Source: Pleomorphomonas sp. JP5 (GTDB lineage Bacteria > Pseudomonadota > Alphaproteobacteria > Rhizobiales > Pleomorphomonadaceae). Taken from it: 64,000 nucleotides of DNA. How positions within the stretch are numbered: the first letter of the stretch is position 1; every line of letters starts with the position of its first letter. Where the stretch lies: NCBI RefSeq assembly GCF_023721815.1, contig NZ_JAMDLI010000006.1, positions 268,773 through 332,772 on the forward strand, given 5' to 3'. Below, in pieces: positions 1-9,497 of the stretch. A program made the position numbers and the translations under genes. Below the pieces are notes generated by a model, which was given only the letters and a program-made list of their open reading frames with translations, searched no databases and was not told the DNA's origin.

Positions 1-2
1 TC

Positions 3-1388
3 GAGGCCGCCCCGGACAAGAAGACCGAACTCGAAGGCATTCAGGCGGATGTTCGTCAACTGATGGCCGGCAGTTGCGGCGAGGTCGTCAGGCTGTCGCA
101 GTCGACGGATGTCACCGACAACGCCAAGGCACTGGAGCTGCTGACCACGAAGTGCCATCCCGAGATCGCCGCCCTTCAGAAGAAGTCGGTCGTGATCAAC
201 ACCGTCCTGCTCAACGAAACGCAGGAGGTGAACGACGCCAACAGCGCCGCGGCCTCCAACGCGGTATGGATGACGCTCGGCTTCATAGGCGTCACGGTGG
301 TGGTGGTGATCGGCATTGCCGTCCTCCTGCTCACCTCCGGCGTGACGCGGCCGATCGGCAAGCTGGTCGAGGCCATGAAGACGATGCAGTCGGGCCATTT
401 CGACATCTCCATCCTCGGCATCGGCCGCAAGGACGAGGTGGGCGAGCTGGCCGGCGGCCTCGAGTCCTTCCGCCTCAGCCTGATCGATGCCGAGAAGGCC
501 CGCGCGGCGCAGGAGGCGGCCAAGGCCGCCGAGGACGCCGCCATGCGCAAGCGGTCCGAGAGGGCCGAGCGCTTCGTCAGCCGCATGCAGGAACTCGCCA
601 ACGGCTTCGGCTCCTCGTCGATGGAAGTGGCCGACGCCGCCCGCAGCCTGTCGGCCACCGCCGAGGAGACCGCCCGCCAGGCCCAGACCGTCACCGGCGC
701 CGCCGAGGAAGCGGCCACCAACGTGCAGACGGTCGCCGCCGGCGCCGAGGAGCTGTCGGCCTCGATCCAGGAGATCTCCGAGCAGATCACCCACTCCTCC
801 AACATCGCCCGCGAGGCGGCGAAGGAGGCGGAGACCAGCTCCCACAACGTCCAGACGCTGTCGCAGGCCGCCCAGCAGATCGGCGAGGTGGTGACGCTGA
901 TCTCCAACATCGCCGCCCAGACCAACCTCCTGGCGCTCAACGCCACCATCGAGGCGGCGCGGGCCGGCGAGGCCGGCAAGGGATTTGCCGTCGTCGCCTC
1001 GGAGGTGAAGCAGCTCGCCGACCAGACCGCCAAGGCCACCGACGAGATCGGCCGCAAGATCACCGAGATCCAGTCGGCCACCGGCGGCACGGTCGATGCC
1101 ATCTCCCGCATCGTCAAGACGGTGGGCAACATCCAGGACTCGTCGGCCGCCATCGCCAGCGCCGTCGAGGAACAGGGCGCCGCCTCGGCCGAGATCGCCC
1201 GCAACACCCAGCGGGCGGCGGCCGGCACCACCGACGTCACCTCCAACATCACCGGCGTCAGCACCGCCGCCGAGATGACGGGCACCGCCTCGACCCAGTT
1301 GATGACCCTGTCCGACCGCCTGAACGAGCAGTCCGCCGCGCTTCAGCAGGAAGTCGGCGACTTCGTGAAGAGCCTCGACGCGGCGTAA
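3..1388 (+). CDS. Methyl-accepting chemotaxis protein, 5' end outside window
   Basis: This is a chemoreceptor that controls the CheA kinase from the inner membrane. The frame is open from the first bases with no start, so the sensory domain begins outside the window. Counting from the Met codon at 63, a membrane helix lies at about residues 67-94, a HAMP domain at 95-140, and a long Ala/Glu-rich coiled coil follows. That coil contains the signalling hairpin ([20 protein letters not shown], then [11 protein letters not shown]) that contacts CheA/CheW. The C-terminus (FVKSLDAA) resembles the ends of the two other receptors in this window, so the three form one subfamily. No CheB/CheR-binding pentapeptide is visible. 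The ligand cannot be predicted. Confidence 0.95.
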   Translation, partial: EAAPDKKTELEGIQADVRQLMAGSCGEVVRLSQSTDVTDNAKALELLTTKCHPEIAALQKKSVVINTVLLNETQEVNDANSAAASNAVWMTLGFIGVTVVVVIGIAVLLLTSGVTRPIGKLVEAMKTMQSGHFDISILGIGRKDEVGELAGGLESFRLSLIDAEKARAAQEAAKAAEDAAMRKRSERAERFVSRMQELANGFGSSSMEVADAARSLSATAEETARQAQTVTGAAEEAATNVQTVAAGAEELSASIQEISEQITHSSNIAREAAKEAETSSHNVQTLSQAAQQIGEVVTLISNIAAQTNLLALNATIEAARAGEAGKGFAVVASEVKQLADQTAKATDEIGRKITEIQSATGGTVDAISRIVKTVGNIQDSSAAIASAVEEQGAASAEIARNTQRAAAGTTDVTSNITGVSTAAEMTGTASTQLMTLSDRLNEQSAALQQEVGDFVKSLDAA

Positions 1389-1438
1389 GCTGCGACAGCA
1401 CCGGAAAGCATGCGGGCGCCGGTCATCCGGCGCGCGCC

Positions 1439-1538
1439 TAGAGCGCTATTCGATCTGATTGAATCAGAGCGGCGCTCTAAGCTCTTGTTTGCGAAGCATC
1501 ATCTTTTCGATCCTCGTTTCACTCCGGTCGGATGATGC
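1439..1538. repeat. Two adjacent palindromic intergenic elements
   Basis: The first hairpin runs 1439-1479, with outer arms TAGAGCGC/GCGCTCTA and an inner TCTGATT/AATCAGA pair. The second runs 1496-1538, with arms GCATCATC/GATGATGC. Mosaic palindromes bordered by AGAGC and GATGATGCTCTA are common between genes in Hyphomicrobiales. The response regulator stop codon (1540-1542, TAG on the minus strand) lies in the border of the second element, so transcripts from both flanking genes run into these hairpins. Confidence 0.75.
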
Positions 1539-1539
1539 T

Positions 1540-2238
1540 CTAAATGGCCTCGATCGGCGCCAGGAACGAGAAGCCGAGGTTGTGGTTGGTCGCCAGCGGC
1601 AGCTCAAGGCCGGTCCTGTCGCGTACCTTGGCCCTCAGGCGGCTGAGGAAGGTGTCGAGGCTGCTGCGGCTGACCTGCCCCTCCTCGCCGATGATGTCCT
1701 CGACCTCGCGCCGGTTGAGAATGGCGCGGTCCATTTCGGCCAGCGCCCGCAACAGGCGCACCTCGCGCCCCGTCAGCGGCGCCAGCTCGCCGTTGGGCGC
1801 GCACAGGCAGCGCCTGTCGTTGTCGACGCGCCAGCCCTCGCCCGTCTCCGGCGGCGGCGTCTCCTCGCCCTTGCGCTCGGCGTTGAACCGGCGGCCGATC
1901 ATCTCGATCGCCGCCACCAGTTCCTCGGGGTCGACGGGCTTGGTCATGTAGATGTCGGCGCCCGCCTCGTAACCCTTGACCCGGTCCTCCAGCGCTTCGC
2001 GCACCGAGGTGATGATGACGGCGCAATGTTGTTTCGACGTGAGATAGCGCGTAATCGAGAAACCGTCGTAGTCGGGCAGGTTGATATCCACGACGGCCAC
2101 GTCGAACTTCTGACTGCGCAGAAGCTGGTAGAACTCGATCGCTTCTCCAACCTCGTGGACCTGATGCCCCTTCACGCTCAGAAAATCTGCCAGACTGCTT
2201 CTCAGCGCGAGATTGTCCTCGATCAACGCGACCCGCAT
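1540..2238 (-). CDS. OmpR-type response regulator
   Basis: A two-component DNA-binding regulator of 232 residues. The receiver domain (about 1-120) has the acidic pair E7/D8, the phospho-acceptor D51 in VVDINLPDYDGF and the conserved K100 in MTKPVD. A winged-helix domain follows at about 130-225 (LTGREVRLLRAL, then SRSSLDTFLSRLRAKV). It is divergent from the histidine kinase that starts 127 bases away, which is its likely partner; the shared intergenic region probably carries both promoters. Target genes are not evident. Confidence 0.93.
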   Translation of the reverse strand: MRVALIEDNLALRSSLADFLSVKGHQVHEVGEAIEFYQLLRSQKFDVAVVDINLPDYDGFSITRYLTSKQHCAVIITSVREALEDRVKGYEAGADIYMTKPVDPEELVAAIEMIGRRFNAERKGEETPPPETGEGWRVDNDRRCLCAPNGELAPLTGREVRLLRALAEMDRAILNRREVEDIIGEEGQVSRSSLDTFLSRLRAKVRDRTGLELPLATNHNLGFSFLAPIEAI

Positions 2239-2364
2239 CAGGCCCTACCTCGTTTCTGCTCTGGGTCTGTCGGCGAGAAAACCGGACTGCGAAGCAATCG
2301 GCGCCGGTGGCTTTCCTTCGGACGGCTTCAGGCCTGTCGCGTTCCGCTCCTTGGCCTGTTCGTC

Positions 2365-4374
2365 ATGTTTTTAGCGTTGAACGCGTCATTCGCAAGCCCC
2401 ATGGCCTCACCGCCATTGAATTTATCTTTACTAACCAAAGACAAGGAACAGATTTCACTGGCCGGCCATTTCGCCATGCTGCGGGACAAAACAGGAAGTC
2501 TGACCATATCCGACATGGTCAACGGCACCGTCCCGCCATCCGACTTTCTCCTCGCGAAGGACATCCCCACTGCGGGCTACACCTCGGACACCGTCTGGCT
2601 GAAAGTCACGCTGACCACGGATTCCACCTGGCAGCCGAACCTGACGCTGATCGCGCAGCCGCCCTTCCTGCACACCCTGGACATCTACGTCCCCAAGACC
2701 TCAAGCCCAGGAAGCGGCGAGGACTTCACGGTCTTTCATCGCGGCACCTTTTACGAGGACCAGCAACCGGGCAACTGGAAGCTGTTCTACACGGTCCCGC
2801 TGATGCTGCCGGACACCAACGAGGCAACGCTCTATTTCAGGATCTCGACCGGCAGCACCGTGACGCTGAAGGCCAGCATCGCCACCACCGCCGGGCTTCT
2901 CGACTATTCCCTGCGCTGGATGTCGTTTTCGGCCAGCCTGATCGCACTGTCCGTCATCGCCCTGCTGATCAGCCTTTTCTTCTGGCTGCAATCCAGACGC
3001 CGCTTCTTTCTCAGCTTCGCCGGACTGATGTTCAGCAACGCCTTTCTGGTGGCCTGCCACTCCAACCTTCTTCCCGGCTTCGTCGGGGCGACCGGCGACA
3101 TCCTCTTCTCGATAGCCAGCCTTTTGATCTTCCTGGGCAATCTTGTCTTCATCCACGACCAGATATTTCCCGGCCGCGCGCCCAGATGGATGCGACATTT
3201 CATCGTCGGCGCCATGGTCTACAACCTGTTCGGCTTCGCCAATCTCTACCTCGATCTCGTTCCCTACACGGCCGTCATAACGCCGCTGATGCTCGCGGCC
3301 ATCCTGTCGGTCCTCGTCCTGGTAGCCTATTATCTTCGCATCTACCTCCGGACCCGGCGCCCCGGCAGCCTTACCGCCCTTCTGGCCCAGACCACCCAGA
3401 CCGGGTTCGCGGTGTCGTCGGTGGTCAGCCTTTTGGGCGGGCCGGATATCCTACGACTTGGCGAGCGCGACTACTGGGTGACGATGGGGCCCTTCACCAT
3501 TCTCATGGGGCTTTCGATGGTGATCCGCGGCAACCACCTCTACCAACGCCGGAAGATCACCAGCAGTCAGCGTCTGGCCCAACGGGCGGAGCGACGGGCC
3601 AACGTCCTTGCCGAGGAGCGCACCGCCGCCCTGCGCCAGGCCAAGACCGTCGCCGAGGAGGCCCTGGTCAGGGAAAAGCTCGGACGGGCCGAGCAGGCCC
3701 GTTTCGTCGACATCATCCGCCACCAGTACCAGACGCCGCTGGCGGTCATCCGCAACAGCGCCAGCACCCTTCTCAGCACCCTGCCGCCCGACGATCACGC
3801 CAATCGCGACCGCCTCGGTCGCATCGAGGTGGCGACCCGCGACCTGCGCGAGGTGCTGCAGGTGTCCCTGAGCCGCGCCCGGCTGGAAGAAACCGGCGCC
3901 GCCGTCCGCTTCGAGCCCGTCGCCCTGGGCGAGTTGCTCGCCGCCACGGTGGAGCGATGCCGCGCCCTGCACCAGCACCATGCCATCCGCCTGGACCTGC
4001 CCGACCGGCTCGCCGAGGCTGAACTGAAGCTGGACCGGCGCATGGTGGCCGTCGCGCTGGACAATCTGATCGGCAACGCCAGCAAGTTCTCCCCAGATGA
4101 CAGCGAGATCCTCATCTCGGCCGCCAGCCTCGGCACAGGTATCGCCATATCCGTCAAGGATCAGGGGATCGGCATCCCCGAGGACGAGCTGGCCAGCGTC
4201 ACCGACCGCTACTATCGCGCCTCGAACACCGGCAACGTGAGCGGAACGGGGCTGGGCCTGCATATCGTCGGCGAAGTGGCTCGGACCCATGGCGCGTCTC
4301 TGGAGATCGCCAATGCCGACCCACGAGGCGTCGTCGCCACGCTGACCTTCCCGGCCCACCGCCCGCCGGGCTGA
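2365..4374 (+). CDS. 7TM-DISM histidine kinase
   Basis: A membrane sensor kinase of about 669 residues. An extracellular 7TMR-DISM type 2 sensory domain (about 15-165) is followed by seven membrane helices (about 180-390), a short coiled coil, a HisKA domain (phospho-acceptor His about 453, in RHQYQTPLAVI) and an ATPase domain with N box (DNLIGNASKFSP), G1 (DQGIGIP) and G2 (GTGLGLHIV). The H box reads HQYQTP rather than the usual HELRTP. The frame is open far upstream across the response regulator, but that stretch is antisense. The start is uncertain: the ATG at 2365 falls inside a hydrophobic, signal-like stretch whose basic residues lie just upstream, so a non-ATG start near 2290 is possible. 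Confidence 0.9.
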   Translation: MFLALNASFASPMASPPLNLSLLTKDKEQISLAGHFAMLRDKTGSLTISDMVNGTVPPSDFLLAKDIPTAGYTSDTVWLKVTLTTDSTWQPNLTLIAQPPFLHTLDIYVPKTSSPGSGEDFTVFHRGTFYEDQQPGNWKLFYTVPLMLPDTNEATLYFRISTGSTVTLKASIATTAGLLDYSLRWMSFSASLIALSVIALLISLFFWLQSRRRFFLSFAGLMFSNAFLVACHSNLLPGFVGATGDILFSIASLLIFLGNLVFIHDQIFPGRAPRWMRHFIVGAMVYNLFGFANLYLDLVPYTAVITPLMLAAILSVLVLVAYYLRIYLRTRRPGSLTALLAQTTQTGFAVSSVVSLLGGPDILRLGERDYWVTMGPFTILMGLSMVIRGNHLYQRRKITSSQRLAQRAERRANVLAEERTAALRQAKTVAEEALVREKLGRAEQARFVDIIRHQYQTPLAVIRNSASTLLSTLPPDDHANRDRLGRIEVATRDLREVLQVSLSRARLEETGAAVRFEPVALGELLAATVERCRALHQHHAIRLDLPDRLAEAELKLDRRMVAVALDNLIGNASKFSPDDSEILISAASLGTGIAISVKDQGIGIPEDELASVTDRYYRASNTGNVSGTGLGLHIVGEVARTHGASLEIANADPRGVVATLTFPAHRPPG

Positions 4375-4384
4375 GCGGGTCACC

Positions 4385-4485
4385 GCAACGCCAGCAAAAG
4401 TGGGAACCGGTTTTGCGTCCGGCGTTGCGGCAGCCCGCAAAGCAACGCCAGCAAAAGTGGGAACCGGTCTTGCGTCCGGCGTTGC
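4385..4485. repeat. Tandem pair of 44-base palindromes
   Basis: Two copies (4385-4428 and 4442-4485) stand 57 bases apart, just after the histidine kinase stop. Each has outer arms GCAACGCC/GGCGTTGC around the core GCAAAAGTGG/ACCGGTTTTGC; the second copy has CTTGC in its right inner arm. The same fold with arms GCAACTCC/GGAGTTGC occurs at 10124 and 47075. From 4486 to the autotransporter start there is no further gene. Confidence 0.85.
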
Positions 4486-4832
4486 GGCAGCCCCCCCAAA
4501 CCAGCACCGGTCGACGAATCACCCCTGCCCCAAACGGTCGCCCAGAGGTCGCCGCCGGCTTGTTCCAGCGGCCCGCGCCTCGTCAAAACTCACAAATGCT
4601 GGCGACGTGGTTCTTTTGCCACAGCCAGCTAACCCCATGGAAACAAGGCCACGCAAAGCGAGGACGAGCCCAGCCTGCAAGATACCTTACACGACTGCAA
4701 GATACCTTACAAGTATTTGATAATAAAAGATATTCCGCCGGATTGTCATTTCCTGGATCGCCCCTTACCGATCGAACAAGTGTCGTTTGCCGCCCGCGAA
4801 CGACAGATGTTTCAAAAAGGCTGGGGCTGAGA

Positions 4833-6755
4833 ATGGACTTCACGTCGCGCACTATTTTCGACCGGAACACGTTTCTGACGGGCGTTTCCGTCTGCGTCCT
4901 GTCCGCCGCGCTGTTTTCGCCCGCCACGATAACGCCGGCGTCCGCGGGCAGTCCTTCGGACGAGACCACCGTGATCACGGCAGCAGGCTCCAGCGATACA
5001 AACCTCGCCACCAGCGGAAGCGAAGTCTTCAGGTTCGACAACTCGGGCACTTCGGCCAGCTACCTCGAATATGTCTACTCAGGTATAGCCCAAAACAACA
5101 CGAGTTCCGGAGAGGATTACCAAAAATCTGTTTTCTACATCCCTTCAGTACAATCGTACATCAGAATAATAAATGATGGAACTCTATTTTCCAAAACGGG
5201 AAAATCAATACTTGGGGATGGAAATTATGTATCAATCGCTAACAACGGAACAATTTTTGGGAAAACATACAGCATTTACGCCAACGGCGACGCATACAGA
5301 ATAGCGAATAATCTATCTGGAGTCATAGGATATTATTCAGATGGACTTGTTTATTACAAAAGCGCAATTGGCGTTTACCTAGATGGGAGTGAATCTTTAA
5401 TTTACAACCAAGGCGAGATAACGGGAGCATTGTACGGCGTAACCATCTCGGGCGGATATTCGACAATCTTGAATTACGGCACAATATCTGGTGATGACGC
5501 CGCGATAAGATTTGAAATGGGGAATAATAAACTATACATATACGACGGTTCGTCTTTTGTCGGCGGCGTGGATTTCTATGGAACGTCAGACAACAGTGTA
5601 TATTTTGAAACAACCGGAAGCTACACGCTGGATGTCTCGGAATACGTCTCAAGCAGCAACACCGTCACCGCAACCAACAGCAATGTCACCATCGTCAAAT
5701 CCCTCAATGACGCTAATAACGGCACGCTGAACGCCGTCGAGGCGGGCAACGTCGCTTCGGTGCCGGACGTCCAGCGCTCCTACGGCCAGTCCGTGCTCAC
5801 CGTCATGAACGGCATTCTCAATCTCGACATCGACCGCTCGGCGCCGCCCGCCCCGGAGACGGCCTCGCCGATGCTCGGATATGACGAGATCAACCCCAGG
5901 ATCCAGGACCCGCTGAAGATCATGGGCGACGGCGTCGCCGTCAGCGGCTCCAACCTGTTGTGGGCGCGCGGCTTCGGCGGCCAGCAGTTCTACAACGCCA
6001 CCGACACCACCTCCTCCCACTACGGCCTGGCCGTCGGCATCGACCATCAGTTCGACCAGGAGCGCATCGGCCTGCTTGCCGGCGCCAGCCGTCTCGTCAA
6101 CAAGGCCGACGACGGCTCGGGCAAGGTGACCGGCACCTTCGGCTTCGGCGGCGCCTACTGGCGCCATCCGCTCGGCGCCTTCACCCTGGACGCCCAGATG
6201 GTCGGCGGCGGCCTCTCCGCCACATCCGAACGCACCGTCAACACCACCGAAACCGCCGAGGGCGACCTCAACGGCTGGTTCTTCTCGCCCGAACTGCGGC
6301 TGTCGCGCGATTATGCCCTGTCCGGCGACTGGTCGCTGACGCCTTCGGCCGCCCTGCGCTACACCGCCGCCGGCTTCGGCGCCTACAGCGAGCACGGCTC
6401 GTCGCAGAACATCTCCTACGACGACCAGACCACCCACACGCTGGAAGGCATCGTCGGCATCAAGCTGTCCAAGGCCGCCCGCCTTCAGGACGGCAAGCTC
6501 GGCAAGGTCTCCTTCACCGGCGAACTGGTCAATTCCACCCGCCTCGGCTCCGGCGACATGAGCGCCAGCCTGTCGGGCACCGACTTCACCGTCAGCACCA
6601 TGGACGACCGCAACGTCCTCGGCGCCCGCATCGGCATCGGCGGCGAACTGATGATCAGCGACAACCTCTCCCTGTTCACCAACGCCAAGGTCGGACGCTA
6701 CTCCGACAACTCAAGCTCATGGTCGGCCGACGCCGGACTGAAGATCAGCTTCTGA
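4833..6755 (+). CDS. Autotransporter (type Va) with short passenger
   Basis: A secreted or surface-exposed protein of 640 residues. A signal peptide (about 1-40, ending near PASAGS) is followed by a passenger of roughly 300 residues rich in Gly, Asn, Tyr and Ser, with repeated short NNGTI-like turns as in a beta-helix. A C-terminal autotransporter beta-barrel (about 360-640) begins near LLWARGFGG and ends in the membrane-insertion signature LKISF. The ATG at 4833 is preceded by GGGGCTGAGA and starts the signal peptide; the frame is open further upstream without coding character. Bases from about 5080 to 5640 are conspicuously AT-rich, while signal and barrel match the host composition. The function of the passenger is unknown. 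Confidence 0.92.
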   Translation: MDFTSRTIFDRNTFLTGVSVCVLSAALFSPATITPASAGSPSDETTVITAAGSSDTNLATSGSEVFRFDNSGTSASYLEYVYSGIAQNNTSSGEDYQKSVFYIPSVQSYIRIINDGTLFSKTGKSILGDGNYVSIANNGTIFGKTYSIYANGDAYRIANNLSGVIGYYSDGLVYYKSAIGVYLDGSESLIYNQGEITGALYGVTISGGYSTILNYGTISGDDAAIRFEMGNNKLYIYDGSSFVGGVDFYGTSDNSVYFETTGSYTLDVSEYVSSSNTVTATNSNVTIVKSLNDANNGTLNAVEAGNVASVPDVQRSYGQSVLTVMNGILNLDIDRSAPPAPETASPMLGYDEINPRIQDPLKIMGDGVAVSGSNLLWARGFGGQQFYNATDTTSSHYGLAVGIDHQFDQERIGLLAGASRLVNKADDGSGKVTGTFGFGGAYWRHPLGAFTLDAQMVGGGLSATSERTVNTTETAEGDLNGWFFSPELRLSRDYALSGDWSLTPSAALRYTAAGFGAYSEHGSSQNISYDDQTTHTLEGIVGIKLSKAARLQDGKLGKVSFTGELVNSTRLGSGDMSASLSGTDFTVSTMDDRNVLGARIGIGGELMISDNLSLFTNAKVGRYSDNSSSWSADAGLKISF

Positions 6756-6948
6756 AGCGAGACGACGGGCAGCACGGGCCGGCGGCGACATCGCCTGCCC
6801 GCGCAACCGGCGCGAGACAGCGCCCGGCGCGGACAAGCCGTCGGTCGCCATCGCCCCTCCCGGGAAATCCCGAGGATGGGCCGCCCCGCTTTTGTCATTG
6901 AAAGGTAAGATTATTTTTGTCATTCTCCGGTCGCTCCGACGCGGCGGG

Positions 6949-8865
6949 ATGACGATGTTCAGCAAACTGGCGGCCGACGACCTGGATCTTCGAGACCTAT
7001 TCAATGCCTCGGCGAACGCCTATGTCATTTTTACTCGGGAGCTGATGATCGCCGGTTGCAACGACGCCTACCTCAAGGCAGTCGGCCGGGATAGTCGTGA
7101 CGAAATCATCGGCCAACACCTGTTCGAGGCCTTTCCCGCCGATCCCGCCTCGGACGGATACCGCATCCTGACGGCTTCGTTCGACCGGGTGCTGAAGACC
7201 GACCAGCCCGATCACGTGGCGCTGGTGCCCTACGACACCTCCCGCCCCGGCGAACCGCCGGCCCTCCGCTTCTGGAGCGCCACCCACACGCCGCTCAGGA
7301 ACAAGGACGGCGAACTCGCCTACATTCTCCAGCACACGCAGGACGTTACCGAACTGCAGCTGCTGCGCGAGCGCGACGCACGCGCCAACATGGCCGAGTC
7401 AGGCGTTCTGGCGCGGGCTCAGGCGGTGCAGACGGTCAGCGACAAGCTGTCCGGCGAGATCGCCCTGTTGCGCGAGCTGTTCGAGCAGGCGCCCGGCTTC
7501 ATCGCCGTGCTGACCGGGCCGACCCACGTCTTCCAGCTGGCCAACGACGCCTACCGCCGGCTGGTCGGGCGCAGCAACCTCGTCGGCCTCAGCCTCGCCG
7601 AAGCGTTGCCGGAGGTGGTCGGCCAGGGCTTCACGGATATCCTCGACGAGGTCTGGCGCACGGGAGAGCCCTTCTCTGGCCAGGACATGCCGGTGTTCCT
7701 GCGCTGGGGCGGCATGCCGGATCCCGAGCTTCGCCACGTCGACTTCGTCTACCAGCCGATCCGCGACGCCCAGGGCGAGATGACCGGCATCTTCGTCCAG
7801 GGCCATGACGTGACCGAGCGCTGGCGCGCCCAGCGCGACCTCGAACGGCAGACCGAGCTGTTGCGCCTCGCCCAGGAAGGCGGCGGCTTCGGCACCTACG
7901 ACTGGGACTTCCAGCGCCGCACGGTGCGTGGCTCGCGCCTGTTCCACGACCTGTTGCGCCTGCCGGAGACGATGGAGGACGTGCCCATCGTCGAGGTGCT
8001 GAACCGCATCCACCCCGACGACGCCACGCGCCTGATCGGCCTCGCCGCCGACAGCGCGGTTGGCGCCGACGTCGAGATGCCTGGCGAGCTGCGCCTGCTG
8101 ATCGACGACCGGATCACCTGGATCGGCGCGCGCGGCACCGTCGTCCGCGACGACCAGGGCCGGCCCGAACGCGTGCTCGGCGCCGTGCAGGACCTGACGC
8201 AGAGAAAGCAGATCGAGGAGCGGCTCGACATGGTGGCGCGCGAGAGCGCCCACCGGGTCAAGAACATCCTGACCATCATCCAGATCATCACCGAGAACAC
8301 GCTGCGTCGCGCCCCGTCCATCGAGGCCGCCCGCCAGAGCCTCGGCGACCGCATCGCCGCCCTCAACAAGGCGCAGATCCGCATCCTGGCCGGCCCCGGC
8401 GACAGCCGCCTCGACGGCATCGTCCGCGACGCCTTCGCCGTCACCTACCAGCTCGACGACCGCATCGTCATCGAGGCCGACCGCGACGCGGAGCTGGCGC
8501 CGCGCACCGGCCTCGGCCTGGCGCTGGCCCTGCACGAGCTGATCACCAACGCCATGAAATACGGCGCGTTGTCGACGCCCGACGGCAAGGTCCGCATCGG
8601 CTGGACGCTGACGCCCTGCCCCGAGGGCGAAGGCGCGCGGGTCAACCTCGACTGGCGCGAGACCGGCGGCCCGCCCGTGGTGGCCGGAGGTGACAAGGGC
8701 TTCGGCTCGAAGCTGATCCGCAACAGCCTCGCCCACGATTCCATGGGCCGCGCCGACTGGACCGCCGACCCCGACGGCGTGCGCTGCCAGTTCGTGTTCT
8801 CCGCCAAGGCCATCGTCGCCGACCATGAGACCGGGGACGGGGATCGCCAAGACCAGCAGCCATGA
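6949..8865 (+). CDS. PAS-domain HWE-family histidine kinase
   Basis: A soluble sensor kinase of about 638 residues. Three PAS domains (about 20-130, 165-290 and 300-410) precede an HWE kinase core. The core has the AHRVKN phospho-acceptor block, HELITNAMKYGALS and WRETGGPP, all diagnostic of the HWE family, which is especially frequent in Hyphomicrobiales. No membrane segment is present. PAS domains of this kind often bind flavin or another small ligand, but no flavin-binding NCRFL motif is visible. The ATG at 6949 follows GGCGGG; 6955 is a close alternative. No response regulator lies next to it, so its partner is elsewhere. The acetyltransferase follows after 7 bases and is probably co-transcribed. 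Confidence 0.9.
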   Translation: MTMFSKLAADDLDLRDLFNASANAYVIFTRELMIAGCNDAYLKAVGRDSRDEIIGQHLFEAFPADPASDGYRILTASFDRVLKTDQPDHVALVPYDTSRPGEPPALRFWSATHTPLRNKDGELAYILQHTQDVTELQLLRERDARANMAESGVLARAQAVQTVSDKLSGEIALLRELFEQAPGFIAVLTGPTHVFQLANDAYRRLVGRSNLVGLSLAEALPEVVGQGFTDILDEVWRTGEPFSGQDMPVFLRWGGMPDPELRHVDFVYQPIRDAQGEMTGIFVQGHDVTERWRAQRDLERQTELLRLAQEGGGFGTYDWDFQRRTVRGSRLFHDLLRLPETMEDVPIVEVLNRIHPDDATRLIGLAADSAVGADVEMPGELRLLIDDRITWIGARGTVVRDDQGRPERVLGAVQDLTQRKQIEERLDMVARESAHRVKNILTIIQIITENTLRRAPSIEAARQSLGDRIAALNKAQIRILAGPGDSRLDGIVRDAFAVTYQLDDRIVIEADRDAELAPRTGLGLALALHELITNAMKYGALSTPDGKVRIGWTLTPCPEGEGARVNLDWRETGGPPVVAGGDKGFGSKLIRNSLAHDSMGRADWTADPDGVRCQFVFSAKAIVADHETGDGDRQDQQP

Positions 8866-8872
8866 GGCAAAG

Positions 8873-9340
8873 ATGATCGTCGAAGCCACCGAACAGGATT
8901 TCGCAGCGCTCATCGAGGGGCGCGCGCCCAGAGACCTTCGACTGGCCGACACGCCGATCGCCACGCCCGAAATCCTCGGGATGCTGGCCGAGGTGGCCGC
9001 CCTGGTGCGCGAGACCTTCTCGCCCGTCGCCTGGCTGATCGTCAGCGACCGCGAACTGGTCGGCCTCTGCTCGGTCACGCACCCGCCCGAGGGCGGCGTG
9101 ATCGACATCGGCTACGGCATCGCGCCAAGCCGGCAGGGACAAGGCCATGCCGGCGCGGCCGTCCGCGACATCTTGCGCTGGGCCGATGCCAACCCCGCCA
9201 TCTGCGCCGTCACCGCCGACACCAGCCCCGCCAACACCGCCTCCATGCGCGTCCTCGAACGCGCCGGCTTCACCCGCACCGGCGAGCGCTGGGACGAGGA
9301 AGACGGCCGGCTCATCGAGTGGCGCTGCGAGACGGCGTGA
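8873..9340 (+). CDS. GNAT-family N-acetyltransferase
   Basis: A 155-residue acetyl-CoA-dependent acetyltransferase of the RimJ-like group. The acetyl-CoA-binding motif A is seen as IGYGIAPSRQGQGHAG, and motif B as NTASMRVLERAGF. The ATG at 8873 is preceded by GAGG; an upstream in-frame ATG at 8825 would overlap the kinase gene. It begins 7 bases after the HWE kinase stop, so the two form a likely operon. The acceptor substrate cannot be inferred. Confidence 0.9.
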   Translation: MIVEATEQDFAALIEGRAPRDLRLADTPIATPEILGMLAEVAALVRETFSPVAWLIVSDRELVGLCSVTHPPEGGVIDIGYGIAPSRQGQGHAGAAVRDILRWADANPAICAVTADTSPANTASMRVLERAGFTRTGERWDEEDGRLIEWRCETA

Positions 9341-9355
9341 GCCGTCAGGCTCTTG

Positions 9356-9497
9356 GAGCCTGGCTCCAAACTCGCTGGGACGCGGCAGATGGCGACGGTT
9401 TCGAGAACCGGAGCGGAGCGGACTTAAGGTCCGTGAGCACCGGAAGCGCAGAAAGCTAAGCCAAATGCCCGTTCCAGTAGAGTTTGGGCTAGGCTCT
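9356..9497. repeat. Nested palindromic repeat, copy A, between convergent genes
   Basis: A long imperfect palindrome. Outer arms are CCAAACTC (9366) and GAGTTTGG (to 9487), extended outward by GAGCCT/AGGCTC. Inside lies a module GAGAACCGGAGCGGAGC, then GGAC/GTCC with a TTAAG loop, then GTGAGCACCGGAAGCGC. It lies between the acetyltransferase stop (9340) and the stop of the minus-strand DUF6273 gene (9489-9491), so it forms the 3' end of both transcripts. Related copies lie at 37593, 53455 and 60588. Confidence 0.85.

Noticed and set aside
1459..2364. Upstream extension of the histidine kinase frame.
   Set aside because: It runs antisense through the response regulator and repeats; receiver and winged-helix domains on the other strand are unmistakable.
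4385..4485. Tandem repeats as a possible CRISPR array.
   Set aside because: There are only two units, a 13-base gap, and the same palindrome occurs singly elsewhere; no cas gene is near.
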